Assembly: GCF_964340395.1 (NCBI RefSeq)
Contig: NC_135567.1
Coordinates: forward strand, 62,001 to 126,000
Direction of reading: 5' to 3'
Length of the DNA: 64,000 nucleotides
From: Glandiceps talaboti
Taxonomy: Eukaryota; Hemichordata; Enteropneusta; Spengelidae
Shown here: piece after piece, positions 52,661-62,985 of the stretch
Position numbering within the stretch: position 1 is the first letter of the stretch
Layout: each line of letters starts with the position of its first letter
The notes under the pieces: generated by a model
What the model was told of the DNA's origin: nothing
Databases searched by the model: none
What the model saw: the letters and a program-made list of their open reading frames with translations, nothing else
Made by a program: the position numbers and the translations under genes

Positions 52661-53289
52661 CTGTATAAAAGTAATAATGTAAACATTGGTAACATGCCAT
52701 GCAAGTCTTGGTTGACCTTACAGTGCAGTATACATTACGTGTCTTCTGTAACTTGTAAGTGTTGTTACTAATGATACCAATTGGCAAATAGCAAGATGTT
52801 GTTGCATAGTGTCGACACCGACAAATTTACATTCAAACATTCCAATGCTGAAACTATTTAAATCATCAATCACTGCTCCTTTTAAGTCATTTTGTACAAT
52901 TTTTGTAACATCCATGCCTAACACCTGTGTTTATGACACAATTGAAGCTTGTAAGTTGTAACATACATCATGAGCCTATGCTATGTGAATCTATGATAAT
53001 TTCATTTATTGCACATGCGCAATGAACAAAGAACGTATTCCAAGGTCATGCATGTCATGGGTCATGAATTGTATTGCTATTGTGAAGTCGGTCATTTCCT
53101 GATGATACAACTGATTTACAGCTAAAAACCATGAGGAATGTTTGATGTTCGTTCGAACCTTACAATCTTGCTGTTTTGAACTGAAGGGTCGGTCGGAAAG
53201 TTTTTTTCCTGATGGCGGAGCTGCAAATTAGGGTAGGTTGGGAGATGAGAAACAGAAAAATAAAAAGGGCTGCCCTTATCAGTTCATTT
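52661..53289. other. Intronic spacer, no gene seen
   Basis: A 68-codon minus frame at 52718-52924 was inspected and matches nothing I recognise. No splice-flanked exon is evident. Confidence 0.4.
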
Positions 53290-54009
53290 GGGCTAAAAAT
53301 AGTGCTAATGGCATTGTAGCATAACTGTATTTAGCTGTTGCTATGGGCATAGTCCTGTTGCTATGGGCATGGCCTTGCTGCTAGGCATAGTTGCATACAT
53401 TTTCGAAAACTTTATCAACTTGCCTGCCCTCCCCACTTTTCATCTTTGCAATTGATATAAACCATCGTTTACCTGTTGCTGTGGACATGGTCTTGTTGCT
53501 AGCCATATTTGCATATATTTTTTGAATCTATATTCATTTACCTACCCATCCCTGTTGTTATCTTTGTAATATGCATCATAATTTCACTGTTGCTAAGGGT
53601 ATGGTTATGGTTCCTAGGGCCAAATGTGTCAAAATATTTTCAATAATAACTGCAGAATAATATCTCCAGAAACATCCCCACCAAGTTTCAACTCATTCAT
53701 CATGCAGTTTCAAGATATTACGTTTTTGACCAAAATTGACATTTTAGAGCTAATTTGCATATCACCAATGGGATTATTATTAATACACATGCCCAGATGG
53801 ATTTAAACCAAATTTCAGCCCAAACTGCTCAGTAGGTTTTGGGATTAAAGATTTTTGACCAAAAAGACACATTTTCATACCTAATTTGCATATCACTGAT
53901 GTCATGAACAATTCTTAATATAAACACCTTTAAGAGTGTTCCAACCAAATTTCTAACCGATCTGCCAAGTAAATTTGGAGTTTAAGTTTTTTTTACCAAA
54001 AATCACAAG
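53290..54009 (+). repeat. Family X copy 3, left part, interrupted by the DIRS-like element
   Basis: It carries GCTAATGGCATTGTAGCATA, GCTGTTGCTATGGGCATAG and AATTTCAGCCCAAACTGC, and stops at ACCAAAAATCACAA. In the intact copy at 59600-61010 the same point continues into ATTTTTTGACCCAAATCAC and then TTTGATTTGAACAATTTCCC. That continuation is found here at about 59066, on the far side of the DIRS-like element. Confidence 0.75.
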
Positions 54010-54330
54010 TGTAATTTCTACTGAAATGAATGACTAATACCCACCTTTAGCTTACTTTTGGGTGTCCCTCTGCTTCCCCTTGTGATTGCGAAGTCGATAC
54101 ATTTGTTTTCTCTGCACCCTGAGGGCAATCCCCCAGTGGTCACATGACCCTGACTAGCCAATACTCAGTACTCTTGGTATTAAAAGCAACCAAAGGTTAA
54201 AGAACTGGAGACTGTGGGGAGGAGAAGGTTGGCATTACCCCTATACAGAAATTCATTTCAGTAGAAATTACAATTCTGTACAGAATACCCACCTTTTAGC
54301 TTACTTTTGGGTTAGCCTAGAATACAACAC

Positions 54331-55676
54331 CTACTTGGTGGAGGGAGTCTCCTCAGAGAAAGGCGTAGCAATATTCTGAGCAGAACTGACAGGACCCAGG
54401 GTAGACATCCTGGCTACCTCTTGGGCCATGTCCTGCTGGTAAAAGCTGATGAACGAGTTCTTAGAGTGTCAGGTTCCTGCCTCAATGACTGACTTAATGG
54501 GTATGTCAGACCAAAGTGCCCAGGAAGTAGCCACTGCCCATACCTCGTGAGCAGTGACTTCAAAAATTACCAGGGCTTCAGCCATGGACGAACTGTATGT
54601 TATTTTAATGGTATCAACTATTCACTTAGAAATATTGGCAGGAGTACAATCCAAATTCCAAGAGATGAACAGACAGGTACGATCGGCCCTAATGTCTTTG
54701 GTGCAATTATAGTACCACTTGAGAGCTCTGGCTGGACATAAAAGATGTTCTTTTTGGTCACTTCCCACAAGAGTGGCTAAATCCTTAATGATAATGGGAG
54801 AAGCCACGGAACCTAAAACCTGATTTTTTGCAATGAACCTAGGGTGAGTCCGAACGTGTGAGGTACAACTTGGTGCTGCAACAACTGGATTCGACCCTGG
54901 TTAATATCTAGTGCATGGATTTCACTTCTATTACTACCTGAAGCAAGAGCAAGCAGAAAGGTAGTCTTAAGTGTGAGAAATTCAAACAAAATCTGGTATA
55001 GAGGCTCAAAAGGCGGAGATAGTAGGGCATTGAGCACTAAAAAAAGACTCCACTGGGGATCTGAAATGGGCCAAGGTGAATGTGGAAATTCCTAATCATA
55101 CTAGATAAGATCTTATCTTGTCCAAAGTCAGGACCCCAACACTCCTAATGGTACTAGAAATAGCTGAAAGGTGTACCATTAATGGTCTGAACAGCTAACT
55201 TCTGCACGTCAAAAAGCTCAAACAAAAAGGGAGTTAATTGTTGTGCAGAGACTCAGAGTTGATAACACCAACCAGAGATTCCACTTTTCCCCATAAGTGG
55301 CAAGGGTACTTGCTCGCTGGGGTCTTGCAATGACCATGGCAGCCTTGCGAGAAAAGCCCTTCACAATGAGAGAATGTTCGACAATCTCTATGCATGTAGA
55401 TGAAACATTTCCGGGTGTGGGTGAACGATGTTCCATACCTGTGACAACAGATCCTCCCTCAATGGCAGCTCTCATGGGAGATCTATTAGGAGAGACAGCA
55501 ACACTGGGAACCACGAACGGTTTGGCCACAGTGGAGCGAAGAGAGACAGTACACACTTCTCCTCTTGGATTTTTCTGTGGACAAGTGGTAGAAGGGGTAG
55601 GGGTGGCAAGGATGCCTCCAACCCCTCCCAGCTGAACGATATGGCATCCACTGCCATTGCTCTGAGATCTGGCCAT
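54331..55676 (-). pseudogene. DIRS-like tyrosine recombinase, inactivated
   Basis: The N-terminal SAM-like part lies at 55218-55676 (RASTLATYGEKWNLW). The catalytic part begins at 54813-55037 with LKTTFLLALASGSNRSEIHA, which includes the first active-site Arg (SNRSE). It goes on in 54622-54807 with LLCPARALKWYY. The last segment, about 54420-54560, reads AHEVWAVATSWALW and then NSFISFYQQDMA, which holds the expected nucleophilic Tyr. Where family members have H-x-x-R, this copy has Trp at the Arg position. A TGA replaces the usual Trp before HSKNSF. Both changes are single-base and CpG/TGG-type, and the enzyme would be inactive. The reading ends at a TAG at 54331-54333. Confidence 0.82.
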
Positions 55677-56136
55677 GGAGATACAAAGAGAGGCAGTTTG
55701 CGATTGAGAAACTCGCGAACAGGTCGACTACTGGTTTGTTCCACTTGATGAAGATTTGACTGGCTACATCTTGTGGAATTTCCCACTCCGTGGGGCGAAC
55801 TTGGATGCAGCGTGAGAGTGTGTCTGCAATCCTGTTGCACTTCCCCAGCAGATGCCATGCCCTTAGTGTTATCTTCCTGTCTTTGCACCAGAACATTAGG
55901 TCCCAGGTGGGATAGCATAGGGTCGGTGATCTGGTCCCCCCCCCCCCCCCCATTTCGCTGATGTAAGCCACCACTGTTGGTATTGACTGGCACACTGTGG
56001 TGTAACACCACGAGTTCGACCAGCAAAGAGCTAGAACAACTGCCTGCAATTCTAACCAGTTGATGTGATGGAGGCTGGTTGGTTGATCCCAAGTACCTGA
56101 AGTCCAGTGGTGGTCCAGATGGGCTCTCCATCCCAC
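55486..56136 (-). pseudogene. DIRS-like RNase H and connection domain
   Basis: This 216-codon minus frame is the best preserved part of the element. It reads GWRAHLDHHWTSGTWDQP, HINWLELQAVVLAL (the conserved Glu of RNase H) and GKCNRIADTLSR (a conserved Asp), then PVVDLFAS. The last part is typical of the link from RNase H to recombinase in DIRS elements. A C-tract at about 55937-55953 sits inside the domain and gives an odd Gly run, perhaps a slippage scar. After 55486 the reading continues in another frame (LWPNRSWFPVLLSLLID). Confidence 0.85.
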
Positions 56137-56330
56137 CTAGGATGATGCTGTGGTAAAAAGGGAAAAGTCAGGTTTCCAAACCGACAATGGTTTTCCTTTC
56201 AATATTGCCTACTCAATGTCCAGCCACCACTGTAGATGAAAAAAGGGGTGGTAGGATGGGAACAGTGGACTCTGCTGAATGGATACTGGGGTGCCAATGA
56301 GCCAACAGGTAGAGCTGAATGGGATTCATT

Positions 56331-57221
56331 CTAAGGCATGGCCATGGTGAAATGTCGGAATTCATCCGACCTAACAGGGACAGAAATAGCTTGGTTTGTA
56401 TGTAAGGTCATGCCTATACAAGCCTTACCAGCAAGACAATATTGTCCGCTCACTCTTGTGGTGGACAGACTAATCCCTGTTTGGTCAGAAAACCCATCCC
56501 GATAAAAATCATGTCCTAAGCGGGAACTAGGATGGATTTGTCGGGACTCAGAAGAAATCCGAGAGACCTCAGGAGCAGCTGGGTGACTCAAATCAAGCAA
56601 TGTACAGTAGCTGTTCAACTTCTTTGTCCTGTAGCAGCCAGTCGTCTAGATAAGGATTGAGTAGGAAACCATGTGCATGCAGAGTGGTCACCGGTGCAGT
56701 TATTACTCGAGTAAAGACTTTCAGTGCTGTTGCGAGACCGAACGGTAGTGCTACATATTCGAACACTCGATCATTGTTGCAAAGCAAAGGAAGTGATGAC
56801 ATGACACGTTAATGGGAATGTGGAAGTATGCGTCTTTCAAATCTATGGAAGCCATCCATTCGCCTGGCTAGATAGAGGCGAAAACAAATTGGCCTGTTTC
56901 CATCTTGAATCTGGGCACTTGCAGATGATAGATTCAGTATGAGATGCCATCCTCCCAACTTTTTGAGAATGAGGAAAAAATGGCTGTAAAAGCCGGGTCC
57001 CGATGACTGGGCATTGATTTCCCTATATTGCGATTTTGCTTAATAGAGAGTTGATAGCTTCCAGCAATGCAGTCCATTGACCGGCGGTCTTGGAACCAGG
57101 GTAATGAACAGTCAACCGAATGAACAGTATCATGTACGAAAGATGGTTGGTAACCCTCTCTTACGGTAGACAAGATCCACTTGTCTGAAGTTATATATTC
57201 CCATTGTGTTGCGAACAACAT
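56331..57221 (-). pseudogene. DIRS-like reverse transcriptase, broken
   Basis: The frame at 56934-57221 begins with the upstream signature of this family: QWEYITSDKWILSTVREGYQ. The frame at 56593-56802 holds the catalytic core: VFEYVALPFGLATALKVFTR, then NPYLDDWLL, with the Y-x-D-D box at 56641-56652. The frame at 56331-56618 continues with a thumb-like part (SPDKSILVPA in a shifted frame, IGMGFLTKQG). Frame changes separate these pieces, so no full enzyme is encoded. Confidence 0.85.
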
Positions 57222-57413
57222 CAGATGCCCCCCACTGGACCGCTTGTATCCGTGGGGTTCACAGTCATGTTGTGAAGGAGACGTCTTCCTGACCCTTGTG
57301 AACTGGTCGAGGAAGTGGACGGCTTACTCAGTTGACTAGTGCGCCTAGCACTCCCAGCCTGACCCTGATCATGTCTGGGTTTACAGTTGCTTTTTCTATT
57401 CTGACCCTAACAC

Positions 57414-58703
57414 TTGTTTTCCACTAGTTTGTGGTTGCTGTCTTGTGGTTGGAGTAGGTACTTTCGACGCTTATGGCATAGTAGTGGCCTGGAACTGAGG
57501 GGGTTTTGTATTCTTCGGTCCCCTCTCAACCATAGCCAGTACTTGCTTAGCCATCTCCCTCAAGGAGCCCTCGAACAAAAATCTAGAGCTACTCGACTTA
57601 CTAACCCTAGCTTCTAGTTTTAGTTCAGGGGTGTATTTTGATGGCAGTCGCTCAAGGAAGATGTCACGTTCCAAGATCAGTTACGCTCATTGCTACTGAG
57701 TGAAACAGGCGGAGGAGTTTGCCCCGAGAGTCCGAAACAGGACCACTCTTCGTCAATTCAATCGCCATGGGAATAAACCAGTCCATACGGGATAGAATGC
57801 ATATGTTCTTAGACAACAATTCACTCAAGGACCTCAAGAAGGCGCAAGAAATCACATAGGATTTGAAGGCGGTGTAGTTATCATCGACTAACCTAGCCTC
57901 CTTCTCCAAAGTGGGATATCCTAGCCATGGTTCAGGCATGTGAACATGGTAAGACTTCGACTTGGATCTGAACCATGGGAATCGACCCGGCAGAAGAGGA
58001 TTCCTGTAGTTCATACCTGCCAGTTCGCTCTTGATTTGCACTTATCGAGATGAGACTGAATTGGCCCAAGGAAGAGTCGTTGTTGGGTAAGCTGAAACTG
58101 CAGCGCTTCACCAAGCGACTGAAACTATGTGATTCGAGCTTCAAGCGGTTTGGTTGGAGCTGGCCGTTTACAGTCGGGAAACTGCTTGTAAATCCAAGAA
58201 ATTACCTCTTCGTAGGCAACCTCGTCATGAGTGGTAAAAAACAGTGTTCCCTGTCCTCTGTGCATGAACCCCTGTATATTGGTAGAAATGAGGGTTTGTC
58301 ACAGGAAACTGGCTATAAGGAACACAGGAGTGTCCCCAAGGGCAGAAATAAACTCCGACTTGCACTCCAGTTTGGTCAATGATAGAATCAATGGGTGTCT
58401 GGTATCTGGGCTGACCCATCGTATTCGCCGGTGGCAGTAAAGAATTACCTTGACCAAAGGACAAGTCCGTGACCTCTGTAGTGGGGATAAGTCTCATTCC
58501 TCCCTGGGCGATCACATTGTATGGGTGAACCTGGCCGTCACCAGGCTGGGAATGCTGAGGGAGGGAAATTGGATCTCATCTACTGAGCAATAGATTGGAT
58601 ACCACGGACTTAAATCCCTTTGTGGGTTCGACCAGTGTGGTGTGGCAACAACCGCAGGCACTCCATGATCCCTAGGAGAGGTACCACTATCACCTTGAAT
58701 CAC
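57414..58703 (-). pseudogene. DIRS gag-like region, broken
   Basis: Minus frames at 57471-57674, 57664-58041, 57932-58144 and 58225-58515 overlap and shift frame. The 57664-58041 frame (words NPLLPGRFPWFRSKSKS, SELLSKNICILSRMDW) precedes the reverse transcriptase, where the first ORF of DIRS elements lies. No nucleic-acid-binding motif is recognisable, so the assignment rests mainly on position. Confidence 0.5.
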
Positions 58704-58730
58704 ACACCGAAGGTAAGGTATAAAAATTAA

Positions 58731-59065
58731 AATGTTGTGTTTTCGATTACATTCAATTTTAAATTAGGTAGATATTTTATTCTATTTTATTATATATTTT
58801 TTCATGTGTGAGTATGTAGTTCAGGTTTTCCATTATTTTACAAATGGTCTCTGTGTTATTTATTTCTTCCTATCATATGTACATCCATTACATATTTGAA
58901 GAATAGTTTTATATTGTCTTTTCAAGTTGATGTCAGTTTCCGCATGCACTATTTCTTGCGAGACTTCACAATTTTTGCAATTTTCTTATTATTTTTCTCG
59001 CATATGTAGAAAAAAGTTTAGGGTCAGGGTGAAAAACTAGGTGGGGTCGGGTAACCAGAACCAAA
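58731..59065. other. AT-rich DNA between the DIRS element and the resumed family X copy
   Basis: This could be the truncated 5' part of the element or an additional insertion. No feature is recognised. Confidence 0.35.
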
Positions 59066-59260
59066 CAACTTTTTTATTTGGCCTAAGATCATTTTGATTT
59101 GAACAATTTCCCATGGTAAATATCACAAACCACAAAATATCATGGCAATCGGTCCAGTAGTTTTTTACTTTAAGTTGTTTACACACACACACACACACAG
59201 ACAGACGTATTGACAGACAGACAGACAGACACACTTTGCCATGCCTATAGTACTAATGAA
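59066..59260 (+). repeat. Family X copy 3, resumed 3' tail
   Basis: It carries ATCATTTTGATTTGAACAAT and GGCAATCGGTCCAGTAG, then AAGTTGTTTACACACACACA and a GACAGACAGACAGACAGACA tract. This is the family X tail as seen at 60800-61000. Confidence 0.75.
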
Positions 59261-59280
59261 CCTTACCAGTTCAGTCATGC

Positions 59281-59437
59281 TAATTATACAAACACTGCTT
59301 TGCAGCTTAACACCATGGTCATTAAAAATTCTAATTGCCTTTGGTAAAAGCGAACTCCTGGAATGTTGAGTAGCTATCTTTGGTAAATTTAATCTCTTAT
59401 TGAAGGTACTCTTACATTCACAAACAGTCAAGTGCAA
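59281..59437 (-). mobile_element. Possible LINE reverse-transcriptase C-terminal fragment
   Basis: The minus frame reads CKSTFNKRLNLPKIATQHSR then SSLLPKAIRIFNDHG. It resembles the LINE C-terminal pattern (R-x-x-LxxP-x-x-x-T-x-x-x-x-S-x-LP-x-x-I-x-x-xN). No catalytic motif is present and the fragment is short, so the call is tentative. Confidence 0.4.
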
Positions 59438-59599
59438 AGGATGATCATTTTTTGAAGATGTTCAAAACTTTTTGAACCCTCACTTGTCACATGACAGCTT
59501 TCAACCAAAGGAAACAGGAGATCATTTAAAATCATATTCTAAAGCAGTTGTCAAATAACAGATTTCAACTAATGAAGATGTATAATGACAGGCCATTGG

Positions 59600-61010
59600 C
59601 ATATGTAAAAATACCGCCAATGGCATTGTAGCACAACTGTAGTTTTTAAAAATGTTTATCCATATGCTAGTCTATGTTAACAATAGGTGTTTATTTGCTG
59701 AATAACTATCCAGTTGCCTATCCAACCATGTTGCTATCTTTACGATAAATGCTATCATTTGGCTGTTGCTATGGGCGTGGTCATGTTGTTAGATATATTT
59801 GCATACATTTGTGTATGTTTTTGTTCACTTGTGTATGAATTCCTGATATTGTCTTTGCAATATACGTGATCATTTGGCTGTTGCTATGGGCGTGGTCTTG
59901 TTGCTAGGAAAATTTACATACATTTTTTGAATGTTTATTCAATTGTCTATTAAACCCTGTTATCTTTGTGAAATACACCACCGTTTGGCTGTTGCTATGG
60001 GCGTGGTCATGGTTACTAGGGTATTTGCATACATTTTTTGAATGTTTATTCATCTGTCTTTCTATTCCTGTTGTTATCTTTGCAATATACGTGATTATTT
60101 GGCTGTTGTTATGGGCGTGGTCTTGTTGCTATGCAAATTTACATACATTTTTTGGATGTTTATTCAATTATCTATTAAACCCTATTGTTATCTTTGTGAA
60201 ATACACCACCGTTTGGCTGTTGCTATGGGCGTGGTCATGGTTGCTAGGGTATTTGCATACATTTTTTGAATGTTTACTCACTTGCTTACCAGATGATGTT
60301 GTTATTTGACCAAAATATACTGCCATTTGGTTGTTGCTAAAGGGTGTGGTCATGGTCACTAGGGCCAATTTTGTCAAAATGTTTTTAAGAAAATCTGCAG
60401 AATAACAGTTTCAGAAACATCTTGCCAAGTTTCAGACTAATTGACCAAGTACTTTTTGAGATATAAGTTTTTGACCAAAAATGAACATTTTTACACCTAA
60501 TTTGCATATCACTCATGGAATCATGGTATGCTTAATATTTCTTCGTCCATACATCCCTAGATACATTCCCATTAAATTTCAGCCCAATCTGCTCAGTAGT
60601 TTTAGAATTATAGATTTTTAACCAAAAAGACACATTTTTAGCCCTAATTTGCATATCACTGATGGAATCATCCCGTCATGAACAAATCTTACTTTACACC
60701 CCCTTAAGAATGTTCCCACCAAATTTCGCACCAATCTGCCCAGTAGTTTCTGAGTTTAAGTTTTTTGACCAAAAATCACATTTTTTGACCCAAATCACAC
60801 ACCTGTGATGCAATCATTTTGATTTGAACAATTTCCCAACTAGACACCCAAAGTAATGGACCCACCAAATATCGTGGCAATCGGTTCAGCGGTTTTTGAC
60901 TTTAAGTTGTTTACACACACACACACACACACACATCCACACACACACACACACAGACAGACAGACGCCGGGCGATCCCTATAGCACTACTGAACAAGTT
61001 CAGTTGTGCT
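59600..61010 (+). repeat. Interspersed repeat family X, copy 4 (most complete)
   Basis: It begins CCGCCAATGGCATTGTAGCA and has about five internal ~110-bp units with TTTGGCTGTTGCTATGGGCG, GTGGTCATGGTTGCTAGGGT and ATTTGCATACATTTTTTGAA. These are followed by three ~130-bp segments of the type CCTAATTTGCATATCACT, AAATTTCAGCCCAATCTGC and TCAGTAGTTTTAGAATTA. The tail is AAGTTGTTTACACACACACA, then CAGACAGACAGACG. No ORF of note is present. The ordered segments and microsatellite tail suggest a non-autonomous transposable element; the class is unknown to me. Confidence 0.8.
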
Positions 61011-61070
61011 AAAAAGCTGTCATGTGACAGATTTCAATCAATTACATTTCAAGAACAAGAAAAGACTTAC

Positions 61071-61258
61071 CCATTAAAAAGTTCTCTGAGTTCCTGCTCT
61101 GTTGTATGGGTTCCCAGGTTGGCCACAAATAGGGTGGAGCAGGGGGCATTGCCTCCTGTCACTGCTGCCATTGCATTCGCAACACTGGTTGGTAGGGGCG
61201 GTTGTGGTATGGGTGCATGGGGGTGAGGGGGTGCAATTGCTGGGTGGGCGGGGTGTGG
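61071..61258 (-). CDS. RRM protein exon A: Pro-rich linker plus start of RRM (MEC-8/RBPMS-like)
   Basis: This internal exon is on the minus strand. It follows a pyrimidine-rich acceptor (TTTTGTGCCCACAG) and ends at a near-perfect donor, AATGG then GTAAGT. It is 188 nt long: 62 codons plus two bases. The first ~35 residues are a low-complexity Pro/His/Ala linker. They are followed by the start of an RNA-recognition motif, with RNP2 visible as CSTLFVANLG and helix 1 as TEQELRELFN. The two leftover bases (GG) are completed by the first base of the exon at 49291-49360, giving a glycine and restoring frame. Motif order and wording match the second RRM of nematode MEC-8 and related RBPMS/couch potato/Whi3-type proteins, which bind RNA and regulate splicing or mRNA fate. 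A Pro-rich linker before the motif suits a second RRM. The first RRM and the start codon are not in the window and should lie to the right. An in-frame ATG upstream of the acceptor exists but is intronic. Confidence 0.9.
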
Positions 61259-62354
61259 CTGTGGGCACAAAATAAAGAACCATAGGTTAAAATTCACGGC
61301 ATGCGTGTTGTATGTGTTTATGTGTGCTGCTTTTTTTGGGTGCTAGATATAGCAGTGTCCATGGAAACCAATTATGTAACGATAATTATATCAGCATCAG
61401 CCAAGTTAAATAATAACATAAGAAAGGTCAAAGGTCAGCTCCTATGACACTAGAGGTCATAGGTGAACTCTAAGACAGGAAAAGAAAGTCAAGTTTAATG
61501 TGAAGACAATAATAGTGCAAAGCAGGTCTCTTTATCTGCACATTTTTTATCAACATTTGCTTAACAGTGCAAAGGATTCTTGTTTGTTTGTTTATTTGTT
61601 TTGGTCAGACTTAGTAAACAAATAGGCTAGGGTTGGTTGGGATATAAAGTGCATATTGTTTTATTGTTGTTTTTATTTTCTTATGAATGATTAAGTGGTT
61701 AGTTTACCATGCACACGTCATGCTATTTATAGTTATCACCCAACACCATATCAAATATACACATTTCAAAAGTCTTGACATTTTTAAAGGACACGGCTTC
61801 ATAGAAAACATAGTCCCCAACTGGTGTGTTATATGGCAAAGTTATTGAGCAAATCTGAATGCTGTCTCTTGATACAAAACTTCATAATTTATTGACCAAT
61901 TTCCTATTTGACCTTGAATATGGAGGTTGAAATCAAACAGATTTAGATATGTTGTGTCTGCTTGTTGGACATGGGACATGCCTACTATTCAAGTTGACAT
62001 GATGGAATAAACCATTCAACAATAAAGGATGGGTCGGGTACAGAGGGAGGGGGTGTATTCAAGCATGTATGGGTTATTGCTTTGGACATGAAAACTGCGC
62101 CAACAAAATCGCTATGCACATGTGTGTCATAGTACACTGTCCTAATACCAACTTTGAATGAGATCTATTCAAGCATGTCGGAGTTATGGGTTTGGACATG
62201 GAAAATCCGCAAACAAAATGGCTGCCAGGCAGCCATGTTGGATTGTATCACGACGAATTTGGATATGCACATGTATGTCATAGACCACTGTCCTAATACC
62301 AACTTTGAATGAGATTTGTTAAAGCATGTCTGAGTTATGGCTTTAGACAGGGAA
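61259..62354. other. Intron upstream of exon A, no exon seen
   Basis: A TTTGTTTGTTTATTTG run lies near 61582, and a ~170-bp tandem-like pair at about 62060-62180 and 62215-62345 shares GTCCTAATACCAACTTTGAA. RRM1 of the protein was looked for and not found. Confidence 0.5.
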
Positions 62355-62985
62355 ATTTACCAACAGCAGATGTAAACTGAATGTCTTCCATAAGTCATGG
62401 AATTGGGCAAAGTTTTGAGATTGTTGTTCCTACAGACAATCGTTGGAATACAACAGAACATATGTAATAAGTTATTTTTTCTCATTGATTGCTATTTGCT
62501 CATTGCTGTTAGTGATCTCCTGGCCAACCACAACACCTCCTGTGTCATTTGTTGAGAATGTAAAAAAAAAATAAGTGCATCATCGTACCACTTTAGACAA
62601 CATTTCCTGATGAGAAACTATTTTTTCCTTTTTTGTGGCCAATCGAAAATATGCCAATAACTTATTAAAACTAAAAGCTACATTAGTAATATTTTCAGGA
62701 CAGGTGTGCTTTGGTATCGCAAATGTGTGTACCAAGTTATAATGAATTTGAAGCATGCATTCTTGAGATATAGCGTAATTACCGAAAATCATTAATTATG
62801 TAAATTGCTCATTGATATTCACAGGAGTTTTACCAAAAAATCAAGTCTTGCCATTACCCTACGGAATATGTCTTCAAAATTTTGTTTGAATTGAGCAAGC
62901 CGTTATTGAGAAAACGATGACACAGACAGACAAACACACAGACATACAGACTTCAACCCATAAATATATCTCTTCCTTACGGAAA
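62355..62985. repeat. Single-arm copy related to the foldback element at 27625-29415
   Basis: Shared words in the same order as the right arm: GATGTAAACTGAATGTCTTC (near the arm's centre side), AGATATAGCGTAATTACCGA, AAATCATTAATTATGTAAAT, and the end TATCTCTTCCTTACGG. The inverted partner arm is absent. Confidence 0.6.

Larger units (their letters stand above)
54010..58730 (-). mobile_element. DIRS-like tyrosine-recombinase retrotransposon, degenerate
   Basis: The element is on the minus strand, in the order gag-like remnant, reverse transcriptase, RNase H, tyrosine recombinase. This is the order of DIRS-like elements, which integrate by a tyrosine recombinase rather than a DDE integrase. All parts are broken by stops and frameshifts. 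The 3' end at about 54010 carries short inverted repeats: GTAATTTCTACTGAAATGAA at 54011, and its inverse at 54252-54271. It also has a ~29-bp direct repeat (ACCCACCTTTTAGCTTAC-like) at about 54036 and 54285. No matching terminal repeat is seen at the 5' side, so the copy is probably 5'-truncated; the limit near 58730 is approximate. It is sense to the host intron. Confidence 0.85.

Noticed and set aside
54547-55748. Plus-strand ORFs at 54547-54741, 55297-55635 and 55428-55748
   Set aside because: Antisense shadows of the DIRS-like recombinase and RNase H region. Only the minus strand shows family motifs.
61074-61283. Second minus frame overlapping exon A
   Set aside because: It is a shadow of the RRM exon in another frame. 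Only the other frame matches RNP2 and splices in phase to exon B.
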